From Nereocystis luetkeana (taxonomy: Eukaryota; Sar; Phaeophyceae; Laminariales; Laminariaceae): a stretch of DNA of 64,000 bases. Position 1 is the stretch's first letter, and each line of letters opens with the position of its first letter. The translations under genes were made by a program, and so were the position numbers. The notes under the pieces are model-generated. The model did no database searches and was not told the DNA's origin. It saw nothing but the letters and a program-made list of their open reading frames with translations. Below are positions 23,601-34,234 of this stretch, in pieces. The DNA is taken from NCBI GenBank assembly GCA_031213475.1, contig JARUPZ010000013.1:2255231-2319230 (forward strand), written 5' to 3'.

Positions 23601-26600
23601 AACAACTATATACAGCAGCTGTCAGCTGTCACCATGCACACCACAAGAGGCGCTCGCACAGAACGCAGCACCGATACCACAAAGCAACACCCCTAGCATG
23701 CCCACGACCCGGGGTAGCAGCTCTAGCGGCGCTTCGGTCGTAGACCAGGCTGGCGGCGGGCAGCAACCGAATCCATCGATAGATACCCCACAAACGTCAT
23801 CGATGTGGATGAGGACAACGATCTAACCCAGGCCGAACCCATGTTATTCCTAAACGTAGGCAGTTGTCCCGGAAGGTGGGCTTTTTCAGCTAATTATCTT
23901 ACACGCATGTGTTGCCGAGAAAGCGCTACAATGAGCTGCGTGCGTGAGCTATGACTACGCTCTCCGGGGGTGAGCTATGGGCGGTAGTTCATCCGCGCAT
24001 GTTTTCCCTGCTTGAGCTACAGGCGGTAGTTCATCGGCACATGTTTTGAAGGCCTGAGCTATAGGTGGTAGTTCATGTGCACATGTTTTGAAGGCTTGGG
24101 CTATAGAATATATCTCATCTACACACATTCTCCCAGGCTGAGCTATAGAAGCTACAGGAGCTAGTTCATCTGCCCCCGAGATGAGCTATACCTGGTAGGA
24201 GCTACATGAGCTACACATGTTTCCCCCGGCTGGAGCTATAGGCGGTAGCTCATCTGCACATGTTTTGAAGGCTTGAGCTGTAGAAGATAGCTCATCTACA
24301 CACATTTTCCCAGGCTGAGCTATAGGCGGTAGCTCATCTGTACATGTTTTCGAAGCTTGAGCTATACACGATACATGAGCTAACTCATGAACTGTCCGGG
24401 GTGTGAAAGGTTACATTTCAAAACCTCCAAAGCTCCTAACCTGCGGTGAGCTAAAAAGGGTGAAAGGTACTTCTTGGCGAAACCCGTACAGCAGGGTTGC
24501 GTCCTACAGATGCACTCAAAAAGCGACTGACACACAACTTGCTTTGACAGTTTTTTTTTGTGTGCTTGTACGTACTTTATTCGAACCGGTGGCGACTTTA
24601 TCCGAGCGATTCTCGGGGAATTCGGGCCTTCAGGCCGATCGAGGACCGGGGTGTTGTACTCGACAAACGGAAGCTTTCCCGGTTGCAATCAGCGCCCAAT
24701 CGCGAGAGAACAACCAATGCCAACACCCACAGCAGAGCAGCAGTTTAATCGTTTGCGGAAAAATGGACGTTCGACGAAAAGCGTCCGCGTAACGCCAGGA
24801 AAACCTCAACAACCTGTTTACCTACAGGTGTAGTACCTGTTATGTGCCTGGTATATATAGTAACGAGCTCGGTTTGTTCGTGGACGCCGATGGCCGGAAA
24901 TTCGACGAAAACATGAACATGCGTACCGGGAAGTACCGGGGGCGGCGGCAATAAGCGTGCTCAGTACATCGGAGAGACAGATCACGATGGCGTAGATCAC
25001 CTGGATACTAACCTGGCATCGTGAGATGCTGTGCAGGGTCTGTACAGCAGTACAGAGTACACATACCTAACACAAGGAACGCGTGCTAGATCAGACAACG
25101 TTATACGCCTCCAACCCGGTATCATTGAGCTACTATTAATACCTGAGCTCGTGTGTACAGACCAGCAATCGGCCTGCCCCAAAATATCTAAATCAGTATT
25201 CTACGTGGGTGTCGGTGACCTGTGCGATGTTTGATGGAAACATATAATACCGTCAGCCGCCGAGGTAAAGTTAAGCTCCTGTATTCTTTTCACGATTGCC
25301 CACAACTGGTCATGTTTCACGTCGCTGACGAACGACAGCAGGGGTGGGGACCGCAGTCGCCGGAATCTTCTGTGGAACCTTGCTGCGCAACCCACGAGAA
25401 ACGAGGCTTAGTAGCAGCAGTGGAGGTGGCAGGAGTCTGCTGTCCGCCAATTCTACCAATCCCTGCCTGCGTCACCGCTTGCGCTGCCATCACGCCGCTG
25501 ACCTCTTCGCGTCTCCCTCCCCTCCGGTCAACAGGTCTACCGCGACGGTAGCGTGGAAACCCTGGGAACGGTTGACAGGGGGCAAGGGTTCCTCTGCCGC
25601 TGTGAACGCTCAGCCTTGGAGACTGTTGGAAGGACAGCCCGCGAAGGTGCGGATACCACCCTGCAGTTGTCCCCTCCCAAACCGCGCCAGTCTTACGAAA
25701 GAGGAACCGGGAACCGTTGACCGTGTCTCTTGTTGGATTTGCAGCCGTTTTGCGTTTTCGAAACCGTGGGAGCAGCGGTGGCGCCGGCGGTGGCGCCGGC
25801 GGTAGCGGTAGCAGTGGCAGTAGCAGTAGCAGTAGCAGTAGCAAGAAATCGGTGGCAACCGGTGTAAAGCGCGGGCACGCAATACACGGGAGAAACGGAA
25901 AACATTCAACCTTAACATCTCCTCCCCATTGGCATGGAACCGGTATCACGGGCGGTATCACCAAATAGGTGTAGACGAAGCTTATTTCCCATTTCATGCG
26001 AGCATAACCGCGGTACGTAGGCAGTGCAGTAGAGATCGCCAGGTAGAGATCACCAGGTAGAGTGCAGACGAAGCATATTTTTCGTAGTCTGCAAGGAACA
26101 ACCATGGCACCCAGGCAGTCGGGAATGGGTCAAACCAGCAACGATGCACTTTTTTTGTCAATGTTGGCGGGGGGCGGCACTGCGTAACGACGTGTGTTGA
26201 ACGCGCCAGTCGAAAGTATCCACCAGAAAAATTCTTGACTATTAATAGCAAAGGTTGCAAACACCGGACGGATCAGATCCCCCTCATACGAGTTGAATAT
26301 CTCGGGGCAGACAGATGGATCCCTGTATTTTATTTTTTTTTCTGAACGATCTGTACATTTTTTCCCCGGTGGGGATCTGTGTGGCACGGCTCTCTGCGCG
26401 CGTGTCTGGCGCGAGGGGATCTGTATGATCTACGGCGCCTGCCCATCATCTGATAACAGCAAATGTGGGATTAATTATTGAAATATTTTGGATCGAGCGT
26501 TTTGTCCGGTGTGATGAGGGTTCAGGTCACGCTCTTCCGTTCTTATTCTCTCTATCCTCCTTGGCCGCGCTGTTTCGGCCAACCCCTATGATAAGTGGAA

Positions 26601-29600
26601 ATTTCCTCAGAATAATCCGCGCGCGCTCAGGGACACAGCTTTGTGCGGAGTGAAAGGATAACACAGTGGCGTATACTATTAAATATTATTACGGGGGACC
26701 ATAGTTAATAGGACCAAATATCGTTAGTAAAAGTGGTAAAATATATAGGTTGTTATGTATACCATAGGTCCTATTAACTATGGCCCCCCGTAATGAGAGG
26801 GCTGTGAGTTGGCTACCTACGAGCCGTCGACTACTGTTGGCTAGGTACTGCAGCGTATTGGTGGTTGTTGCCTGCGACAATGTACGGAGCGATGCCTCTG
26901 CGAGTTTGTGCCTCACTGGCGGGTTCGTGGCTCGACTCTTTTCTTTTCTTTTCCCCCTCAAATACCAAGTATATTAGGTGTCTTATTTCCCCACCCAACT
27001 ACTAATATTATAACAAATGCCGTCAGTCTGATCGAACATCCAAGTATGTTAGGTGTCTTATTTCCCCACCCAACTGTTAGTATTAGAACGAATGCCGTCA
27101 GTCTGATCGAACATCCAAGTATGTTAGGTGTCATATTTCCCCACCCAACTGTTACTATTAGAACAAATACCGTCAACCTGATCGAAAATATCAGGTACAT
27201 CTCGATGGCCACATTATGCACACAAGTGCCTTACATTTCCAAGGCCAGCCAAGGTGTGCTCCTTGCTCACAGCCCCTCGTGATGACACTTCCTGCTCCCA
27301 CCCCGCCTCCATCACTCGGTCTCACGTTTTCGCGTTCTTGCGTCTCCTACTCGTATACCGCCGACGTGGGTTGTGCTTCGCACAGGCCGCCCCTCGAGGC
27401 GTGATGCAGTCGGAGACCCAGTTGGAAGGGGACGAAGAGGAAAAAGCCCCTCTTCTCGAAGAAGGAGGCTTTTTTCGCTTCTCGGGGGAACTGAACACGG
27501 AGAGGGCTGCCAGTGTGAGTTTCCGGCCGGGGCGTGCGCTGATGCTTGTTGGACATGGCGAAACGTTGCGTTGTTGGCGGCCGCTTTATTATTATCCACG
27601 CTTATGTCAACATGTGCTCTGTCGACGTCCCAGGCAAATTTTTTGTTGTTGTTGCTTGTTTGTGTCACCACCCTTGCTTGTTTGTGTTATAGCAGCGGAA
27701 CAAAACTCGTGCCTGGTATCGAGTATGCGTATCGTGGCCTCCTCTCCATCCCACCGAGGTGGTCGCAAGGGCCTTGCCAACAGCGGGCGTGGGGGGGGAG
27801 GGAAGTTGGCCCTGCTCTTGCTCTAGAGACGCGAGGCTGCCGTGTGTTGATTTCGTGGCGGCAGGAGGGGAGGGGGGGGGGGGGGGGCTTACGGCGGCGT
27901 CCGCACAACACTGCACACCTCGGACAGAAAACAATGTAAATACGAATCCTATAAATGCCGTTATGATACGCTGTCTTGAGATATGAGGGTCGTATCATGC
28001 GGATCCCACCCGGAAAAAAAACGTGTGCGATAGAGCTGTGTCATATAGATCACGCAGTTCCCATCCGGAAAACATGATGTAGGCCTTGCAGATCATTTGT
28101 AGTAAGTCTGGGATATACCTGCCCCGAGTTGTCCAGGGTGTTCCTCGGGATTTATCCCACTGTTCCGTGCGGGATTCGAAATATTCCCGTAGTCCCATGA
28201 TATATGTAAAATCCCGTACCCGCACAATCGCGTCCCGGACAATTTATAGCATCCCGCTCCCGCGCCACGGAAAAGTGTAAATAGACCCCGTTCCCCCATA
28301 AGCACGTCCCGCGGTGGCGACATCCCATACAAATAGTACCGTTTAGTCCCGGAGTGACTGGGTCCCATCGGGACATCGCCCCGGAGGTCGAAAAGGCGTC
28401 CCGAGGAAGGCCATGGGATTATCTTGATCACGAAATGGGGATCTGTCTGATCTGTTCAAGGTACGCATCATCACTGTCGATTCAGGCTGTGCAAAAATTC
28501 GCCCTGGGCGTAATTTTTTAGACCGCTTAGTATTGATATTGATTTATAAGCGGCCCTCATATTCCGATCCACAGCGGTAGTTTCCCCCGCGGGTATGGTG
28601 AGGCGGGGGTTGGTTTCTCTGGTAGAAGAACCTCACGAGAGCTTGGGCTCTCAGCCCGGCGGCAGCAGGCTCTGCGCGAAAGCTGTTGTTGTTGTTGTTG
28701 TTGTTGCTGCCGCCGTAATCGTTCGGTGAACAGTTGAAGGTGTTGTTTTTGATCGACGATCTGCTATGTATGTCAAGACTCTGCGCATGGGGTGCTGTCG
28801 TGTGCCGCTGTGGTCCCTTGATTGACAGCTGAACGTGCGTTGAGACACATTGTTTGTTTCTATCCATATTTCACAAGTATGTCAGCTGTGAGTAGATTTA
28901 CCACAGTGGGTTGCTTTGTCCCGCCCCCCCCCCCCATTGTCTGCCTGGTCGGTGAAAGCCCGACGTGCTCCGTCCCGGCATTGTAAGGATGCTAGGGTCT
29001 ATGGTCATACGACTACGCATGAACTCGAGTACCCCCTCCCTTACCAGGTATATTTTATAGGTTGGGCTGGCGTCGGTTGGCGACGACGCTGTAAAACACG
29101 CCTCTCACTGCGTGAGCTAGACAACCAGGGTACCGTTTTTGATTTGGCGGTCACCACGGCTGTCGGTCGAGTTGGATCATTTTTAGTCGCGGAGATCGTA
29201 TCACGCAGTGTGTAAATGGTAAGGCACCCACGAGGCAGTTACCTGGTAAATCGATTGTTGTCTCTGGAAGTGGCCACATCAGAGAATAAATCAATTCATG
29301 TCATCCTTTCGCGAGAAAATCCGCGTCAAAAGCGGTGCTTAGTTGGATGCAGCTCAGCCTCCATGCGACTCACCCAACACCTCACGGCGCTTCGCGCTTG
29401 GTGCAAGCAATGTCTGCCTGGTCGATGACAACCCGACGTGCTCCGTCCCGGCGTTGTAGGGATGCCAGGGCCTTCGTTCATACTACTACGGCCATGCATG
29501 ATAATGATTACACCCCCCCTTCCCCCCTGCCCACCGTCTATGCCTGCGCCGTCGACCGTCGGGTGTTCATTGGCCCAGGCCAGAGTGGGCGGGTTTTGCG

Positions 29601-32600
29601 GTACGAGGCCTCCACGGCGTAAGGAGCCGCTGGTGCTACCAGACGGTTACCACGGGGTGGAGATGCGAATAAGGACCGACGGGAGACAGTAAGTGCTGCC
29701 TTAACCCTGCTGCAACGCTGTCACAACAGGGAAAACAGTTTCTTTACATCAACTTTTATGTAGTTTGCCCCCAAAACGTGGGTGAAGTTAACGCTTACCG
29801 CTTGCCTGGTTTCTTATCTTTATGTGTCATGAATGCATTCCAATATGACGATGGATACTCGTCTGATTTCGTGTAGCTTTTTGTGTGTGTTCGTATGACG
29901 CTCAATTCTCACCTGATTTATTAATTTCATACTAGGCATTTATTTGTTCGTATGACGCTCAACGTTCGCCCGGTTCCTGGTTTCTCTATCTCATTTTTTT
30001 CTTCTTCCCGTGATAAAGTAAAGACTATTTTCTTAATTTCGTACCGGTATATTGATACCAGGTATATATTTTGCCTGTATTAGTTTCTGAATCAGATTGT
30101 ACGTACAAAGCATGCCGCATTGTGTCGTGGCAGCAGATGTATTGCGCCTGTATCGCGCTCCTTTCCCCCACCTCGGATAAGCACATCTGCCGAGGGAAAG
30201 ACCAAAACTGCCGATATTTCGTCGGGAAAATGCTGCGCGGGGCAACAGCCTGCCGCGTAGCGATACAGCGATCCGCCTCGAGGAACTCGTTTGACAATCT
30301 AGGAATACCGTGTGAATGCGGGGGGGGTTTTCTGACTTCGGTCTGTCGTCATTGGTCGCCGAGGACAGGCAGGGTTTTGGCGCGAGCAACTTGTCAAAGC
30401 CGGGCGCCACGCATAGGCATCGACAGTGCGCTCTTACCCCCGCAACCCCCCCCAAACGAACACCAACATAGCTGCGGCGCTTGCATGGACGAGAAATTGC
30501 GACTACCAGACAATGGCGTGGGGTACCCATGTACCGACTTTTTGGGTACCTCTGCTTGTGATCGCCAAGCGTGTCAGTACGCTTTTGGTAGACCCCGGAC
30601 TCCGTCGCGCCTAGATGCTTTGCCAGTGTTTTTTTTTTTCGATGCCATGCACGACAAGCGTCATCTCTGGCTGAAGCGTGCTGCTTTGCTTTGTGGGATG
30701 GCATCGAAGACTGTATTGGTTGGCCCGCAATTCTGCGTTCGTCTTATACATGGCCGGCTCGTTTTGGTTTCGCCGCCCGCCACCCCCCTAACCTCCTCGC
30801 CGCCATCACTGCCGCCGCCGTCGCCGGACAAGCGCGTTCAAAAGAACGGCCCCCCCCCCCCTATTTTGTATAGGTTGGGTTGGCGTCGGTTGGCAACGAC
30901 ACTGTAGAACATGCCGCTCACTACGTGAGCTAGACAACCAGGGTACCGTTTTTTTGGGGGGGTTTTTGGCGGTCGCCCACAGCTGGGTGTCGAGTTAGAT
31001 CATTTGTGCGAGGTAAAGAACCTTTACTTCGCACAATTGGGAATGATCGCATCACGTAGTGTTCAAGGTAAGGCACCCAAGAGGCAGTTACATAGTACTC
31101 CCATTGCTGTCTCTGGAAATGCCTACACCGGAAATTAAATCAACTCATTGAAACTGTCGTCCATATGCAGGTCCGCCTCACAAGTGGTTATTAGTAGGAT
31201 GCAGCCCACCCTTCATGCGACTCGCCGGACACCTCACGGCGCTTCGCGCTTGGTGCGAGCAATGTCTGCCTGGTAGGCGAAAACCCGACATGCTCCGTCC
31301 CGGCGTTGTAGGGATGCGAGGGTCTATGGTCACACGACTACGGCCATGCATGAGATCGAGTACATCTCTCCTATCGAGCACACACCCCCCCTCTCCTCCC
31401 CTCTCCTTCCCCGCACCCTCCCTTCTTGTTCGTTGTCTCCCGTGGCCGTCAGGTACGAGGTGAACTTCGAGCCGTATTCGGGGATTTTGAACGACCTCTA
31501 CCAGGGGTACGTGCAGACGCCTCCGGGGCAGTGGACGACGCTCGCGCTCCCGCTTAACCGGTTGATTCTGACCGGGCAGGGGCAAGTTCGGGACGTCCAA
31601 CGGAAGTGGGACACGGGGATGGAGCTGCGATCGGTGGGGTTTACGATCGCGGACGGTGTCGGGGGGCCGTTCCAGCTGGACGTGGCCTGGATAGCGCTAG
31701 TGGCGAAGGTCTGTGAGGGGGAGGTAGAGAGAGAGGTTTGTACCCGTTTACTACTGCGCTGTACCACTTTTTTTCGGGAATACAAGGAGCGTTCGTGTAT
31801 AAATATGAATATCAAGCGGTTCTTATGTTTCCGGCCAGAGTGGCACAGAAACATACAACCCTATTACGGCGGGCCATTTCAAAATGGGACCTGCGGTACA
31901 CACAAAAATGTATGTGTTTGCTAAGTTTACCAGCAACATTTGGTGTTATTTACTATATACGAGTATGGCCCCCCGTAATCATTACAAATATGTTGTCCCG
32001 GAAATGAGGGTGCCGTCCTGGAGGGGGCGGGGGGGGGAGAGGGGGTGTACTCGATATCATGGGAGGGGCGTGCTTAGCTGCTGCTTGTCTTTAGACAGTT
32101 GAGCATTGACCACGCATCGCCTTCGAGACGGAGCACCGTTCCTACTCCTAACAGAGGCACCTCCAACAGTTGGGCGCTGATTGCGTTGATTCCATATATT
32201 ACATAGATCGTTTTTGCTAGTCTTAGTCCCTCCCTGTTTCGCCGCCTGTGGCCACCGTCTATCTCCTAGGGGGAAGGGGGACGGCGTACTCGTTTGTTGC
32301 TTGCCTTAGTCTTTCGACCATTGACCACGTATCCCTTTTGAGACGGAACAGGAGAGAGGAGGGGGGGGGGATAAAGAGATAAAGAGAGAGTTGGGTATTT
32401 GGTTTTTGATTGCGGGTGTTTCCCGGACCCTGTCCGTCCTCGTACCGCATGGTGACGACGCCGGGTGACCTTCAACCAAACGCCTTCATGCCATCTTTAC
32501 TCACCGCCCGTACCCCGTTTTGTCTAGCTCTCTCTTATTCTGCTCCTATTCTCTTGGTCCCACTTGATTGCTCTGCTGCTGTTGGTTACATACACTCGAA

Positions 32601-32693
32601 CGTTTGTAGGTCGAAGACAACAGCGGGGACCACGACGGACAAGCCCCGAGGAGAAAGCCTTCTCGGCCAGAAAACGGAGTCATGTCGTGGTAG
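20451..32693 (+). CDS. CIA30-domain protein (complex I intermediate-associated protein 30 / NDUFAF1 family), multi-exon
   Basis: Exons 20451-20605, 27386-27514, 29579-29688 and 31453-31708 follow the CIA30 domain from start to end, with a possible last exon at 32610-32693. The domain begins FSTKELTEGWDVSTD-x-RWGG, continues FFRFSGELNTE, GGFCGTR, DGYHGVEMRIRTDGRQYEV, then WTTLALPLNRL, and ends SVGFTIADGVGGPFQLDVAW. NDUFAF1/CIA30 is a mitochondrial complex I assembly factor; plastid homologues such as HCF173 carry the same domain beside an NAD(P)-binding domain, which is not seen here. The donor at 20605 is phase 2 but the acceptor at 27386 is phase 0, so a short intervening exon is probably missed or one boundary is wrong. 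The Met at 20451 is a reasonable start, but the frame stays open upstream to a Met at 20349 with an Arg-rich leader. Confidence 0.82.
20765..21275. repeat. Hairpin minisatellite array A (about 40-bp unit)
   Basis: About ten imperfect units of GAGCTATAGGCGGTAGCTC + ATCTGCACATGTTTTC + AAGCTT. The first part can fold back (GAGCTA/TAGCTC). The same unit forms array B at 23925. Confidence 0.85.
21381..22367. mobile_element. Non-autonomous hAT-like DNA transposon, 987 bp
   Basis: Terminal inverted repeats CAGGGATGCGTATTTCC are identical over 17 bp at both ends, and the flanks carry an exact 8-bp direct repeat CTGATATG (21373-21380 and 22368-22375). An 8-bp target duplication and termini starting CAGGG are known features of the hAT superfamily. 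The interior has no frame longer than 114 codons and no recognisable transposase, so it depends on an element elsewhere. The perfect ends suggest recent insertion. It sits in the first intron of gene 2. Confidence 0.88.
23925..24395. repeat. Hairpin minisatellite array B (about 40-bp unit)
   Basis: Same unit and orientation as array A, about ten copies, 2.6 kb away. Includes the same longer variant containing GCCCCCGAGATGAGCT and TACATGAGCTACAC, so the arrays share higher-order structure. Confidence 0.85.
24396..26688. other. Intronic region of gene 2; no exon confirmed
   Basis: Both strands have several open frames. The longest is a minus frame of 262 codons at 26105-25317 containing a Leu run antisense to the (AGC)n tract at about 25785-25850. 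Apart from the weak exon at 25251 nothing is supported. Confidence 0.4.
25251..25395 (-). CDS. Weak candidate exon, unknown product
   Basis: Minus frame reads LLSFVSDVKHDQLWAIVKRI, then QELNFTSAADG, followed by GTATTA at the likely donor, with CGTTCGTCAG as a possible internal acceptor. Composition is protein-like, unlike the surrounding repeats. The plus frame is also open. It sits inside the large first intron of gene 2, on the opposite strand, and matches no family I recognise. Confidence 0.2.
26689..26793. mobile_element. 105-bp MITE (family M1)
   Basis: Near-perfect inverted repeat, TTACGGGGGACCATAG ... CTATGGCCCCCCGTAA. Copies of exactly 105 bp also lie at 43678, 48165 and 55286 and a diverged 116-bp copy at 31864. 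Confidence 0.85.
26965..27189. repeat. 75-bp tandem repeat, three copies
   Basis: Units start with CCAAGTAT at 26965, 27040 and 27115 (the first is ACCAAGTAT). The period is divisible by three, which keeps frames open on both strands and produces repetitive 124- and 87-codon ORFs. Confidence 0.88.
27386..27514 (+). CDS. CIA30 gene exon (second strand pair)
   Basis: Forty-three codons between TTCGCACAG and donor GTGAGT. Contains SETQLEGDEEE, then GGFFRFSGELNTERAAS, matching the CIA30 pattern S-x-x-x-L ... F-x-G-x-L-N-T-E. Whether the first codons (AAPRGVMQ) are coding depends on the unresolved phase with the upstream exon. Confidence 0.8.
28010..28430. repeat. Degenerate CGGGA/TCCCG-rich region
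   Basis: TCCCG or CGGGA occurs every 15-25 bases with irregular spacing. Both strands are open for up to 112 codons without domain similarity. Intron of gene 2. Confidence 0.4.
28927..29035 (+). repeat. R1 repeat, partial
   Basis: CCTGGTCGGTGAAA, GTGCTCCGTCCCGGC and GTCTATGGTCATACGAC blocks, beginning at a C13 run. Confidence 0.75.
29050..29515 (+). repeat. R1 repeat, near full length
   Basis: From TATAGGTTGGGCTGGCG to GCCATGCATGATAATG and a C-run. Its end lies 66 nt upstream of the acceptor at 29578 in gene 2. Confidence 0.8.
29579..29688 (+). CDS. CIA30 gene exon (GGFCGTR strand)
   Basis: Encodes ARVGGFCGTRPPRR ... LPDGYHGVEMRIRTDGR, matching the family GGF-x-x-x-R ... L-x-x-Y-x-G-hydrophobic-R-x-x-GDG. 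Acceptor TTGGCCCAG, donor GTAAGT; ends two bases into a Gln codon completed by the next exon. Confidence 0.85.
30071..30907 (+). other. Unexplained 278-codon intronic ORF
   Basis: Longest open frame in the window, on the strand of gene 2 and inside its intron 29689-31452. Cys-rich stretches (CRGKDQNCRYF, CECGGGF, CGACMDEK, CDRQACQY) are visible; the opposite strand is also open for 223 codons (30704-30033). The last 15 or so codons run into the R1 repeat. No family recognised; could be an exonised or captured coding remnant. Confidence 0.25.
30850..31385 (+). repeat. R1 repeat, full length
   Basis: From the C-run and TATTTTGTATAGG to CTCCTATCGAGCAC and a C-run. Its end lies about 70 nt upstream of the acceptor at 31452 in gene 2. 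Confidence 0.82.
31453..31708 (+). CDS. CIA30 gene exon (C-terminal half of domain)
   Basis: Eighty-five codons: YEVNFEPYSG, YVQTPPGQWTTLALPLNRL, then ELRSVGFTIADGVGGPFQLD and VAWIALVAK. W-x-x-x-x-LP ... hydrophobic-S-hydrophobic-G-F ... GPF-x-L-x-V is the CIA30 end. Acceptor GCCGTCAG. The donor GTCTGT after AAG is the preferred end; GTAGAG a few codons later is an alternative. Confidence 0.88.
31864..31979. mobile_element. M1 MITE, diverged 116-bp copy
   Basis: TTACGGCGGGCCATTT ... GTATGGCCCCCCGTAA, with an internal insertion relative to the 105-bp copies. Just downstream of the CIA30 exon. Confidence 0.65.
32080..32350 (-). repeat. R3 repeat copies
   Basis: Blocks TACTCGTTTGTTGCTTGCC, CGACCATTGACCACG and CCTCCAACAGTTGGGCGCTG, related to 45758-45845 and 46385-46515, next to G-rich runs. 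Confidence 0.55.
32610..32693 (+). CDS. Possible terminal exon of CIA30 gene
   Basis: After TTTGTAG at 32603-32609 the phase-0 frame reads VEDNSGDHDGQAPRR, then KPSRPENGVMSW and TAG. It joins in phase to the exon ending at 31708 and would give a short hydrophilic tail, as many CIA30 proteins have. There is no family similarity to confirm it, and other frames are also open here. Confidence 0.35.
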   Translation, partial: VEDNSGDHDGQAPRRKPSRPENGVMSW

Positions 32694-33186
32694 CAGAGGA
32701 ACTAAGGAGTTCCATGGAGGGACCGGAACTAGAAGCCGGGGGGGCAGCGGGGATTTTTTGTACGCTGTTGTACGCCGTAATTACCGCGTGGGGTGGGGGA
32801 AAACGCCAGGGTTGGCCCCTCGCCGCAATAGGGTGCATGGGCAGTGCGAGGACTTGTAGTTTGCGGGACAGTACTTGGAAAGATGGGAATTGGTATGTTT
32901 TGGCGATTGCATAAACCTTGAGGAAACAAGGGTTGAAGGGTGCGACAGCCAGTACGAACTTGGGGTCTAAGAAACGTGGGTCTAAATTGTCCGCGAAACT
33001 TGAATACACCATTTTTATCGTCTGAAATTAGTGTAGGATCCTCATCCTGTCTCACCCAAAAATGTGCCCCTGGCAAAAAATAATTGTTTCTTGAAGTGCT
33101 GTCGCCTCTGTACCGTGGCCGCCCCTTGTTCCTTTTACCAACGTTTTGCGGGAGACAAAGGCGTGTGTGTCCACAAGCAATTGAAT

Positions 33187-33571
33187 ATAATGAAATATGA
33201 AAAGTCAAGATCATACAAAAAAAGCTGTCAAGGCTTATTAAGTCCTTTGCAAAAAACAATATAGGAGAAATCACGGTATGCCTGCCCCAATAACTGCTGG
33301 CTAGCTCTAAATATTAGCAGCAGCATTTGCCTGTTGGCACTTTCGACCATCCTGTGCCAGCGTCGTCCCGTGCTGACTATAATTAAATATGAAAAGTCAA
33401 GATCATACAAAGAAGCTGTCAAGGCTTAAGTCCTTTGCAAAAAAACAATATAGGAGAAATCACGGTATGCCTGCCCCCATAACTGCTGGCTAGCTCTAAT
33501 TATTAGCAGCAGCATTTGCATGTTGGCGCTTTCGACCATCCTGTGCCAGCGTCGTCCCGTGCAGACTATGA
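33187..33571. repeat. 190-bp tandem duplication
   Basis: Two copies (about 33187-33381 and 33382-33571) more than 90% identical from AAATATGAAAAGTCAAGATC to GTGCCAGCGTCGTCCCGTG. Small indels in A-runs; recent duplication. Confidence 0.88.
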
Positions 33572-34017
33572 TGATATTAGGGCCCCTCGCGCGATCAAGC
33601 AAACAAGCTCTGCAGACGGAGGTGCATCCTTCACGCAAGGAGCCTATTAATGTAATCTACGAGCCAGCGCGCCTTCCTGCATTCTCTTACAACACACCAG
33701 ACTGTTCTCGGCAGACTTACATACTGCAGTTCCCTATCTCTAATAACCGTCTCTCCTTGGCAAGCGCACCTACGTTTCGGAGGCAGCGTACTGTACTTGC
33801 ACTCGACGTAAGAAGTTGCTCTTCTCGGAACCCCGGTGAGGCGAGCGAAATACTGATAAATGTGCGACCTTACCGTCCGTCTACGGTGGTAGTGCGAGCG
33901 CGCAGCAGTTCAAGTAGTGTCTTGCAGTTAAGAACTCGTGTCATTATACCTTAGTTTAGACACTACATACATGCATGTTTTCTATAAATGCCCTTATCAC
34001 CGGTGGGCCCCTTGTTA
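33572..34017. other. No gene recognised
   Basis: One 144-codon plus frame runs from 33520 to 33954, overlapping the tandem duplication, with no domain. Nothing else seen. Confidence 0.4.
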
Positions 34018-34234
34018 GGGTCAATCTTAACGAGGAGTGTTTTTTTTCATTTTATTTCAGTATTTTCCCGAAATTTCGGTATTTCCCTATAGGAAAAAAC
34101 CGACCAATACCGAAATTTCGTGAAAATACTGAAGTAAACCTAAAAAACAGCCCTCGTTAAGAAACCGATCAATACCGAAATTTCGTGAAAGTACTGATAT
34201 AAACCTAAAAAACAGCCCTCGTTAAGATTGACCC
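34018..34234. mobile_element. 217-bp terminal-inverted-repeat element
   Basis: Ends GGGTCAATCTTAACGAGG and its inverse are identical over 18 bp. A 60-bp internal block with the palindrome CGAAATTTCG is duplicated (about 34105 and 34167), repeating part of the right end. Too short to encode a transposase. Confidence 0.75.

Noticed and set aside
25317-26105. 262-codon minus ORF as a gene
   Set aside because: Contains a Leu/Pro low-complexity run antisense to (AGC)n, no domain and no supported splice context.
26908-27282. Repeat protein with 25-residue units
   Set aside because: Produced by a 75-bp intronic tandem repeat, open on both strands; no start, splice or domain support.
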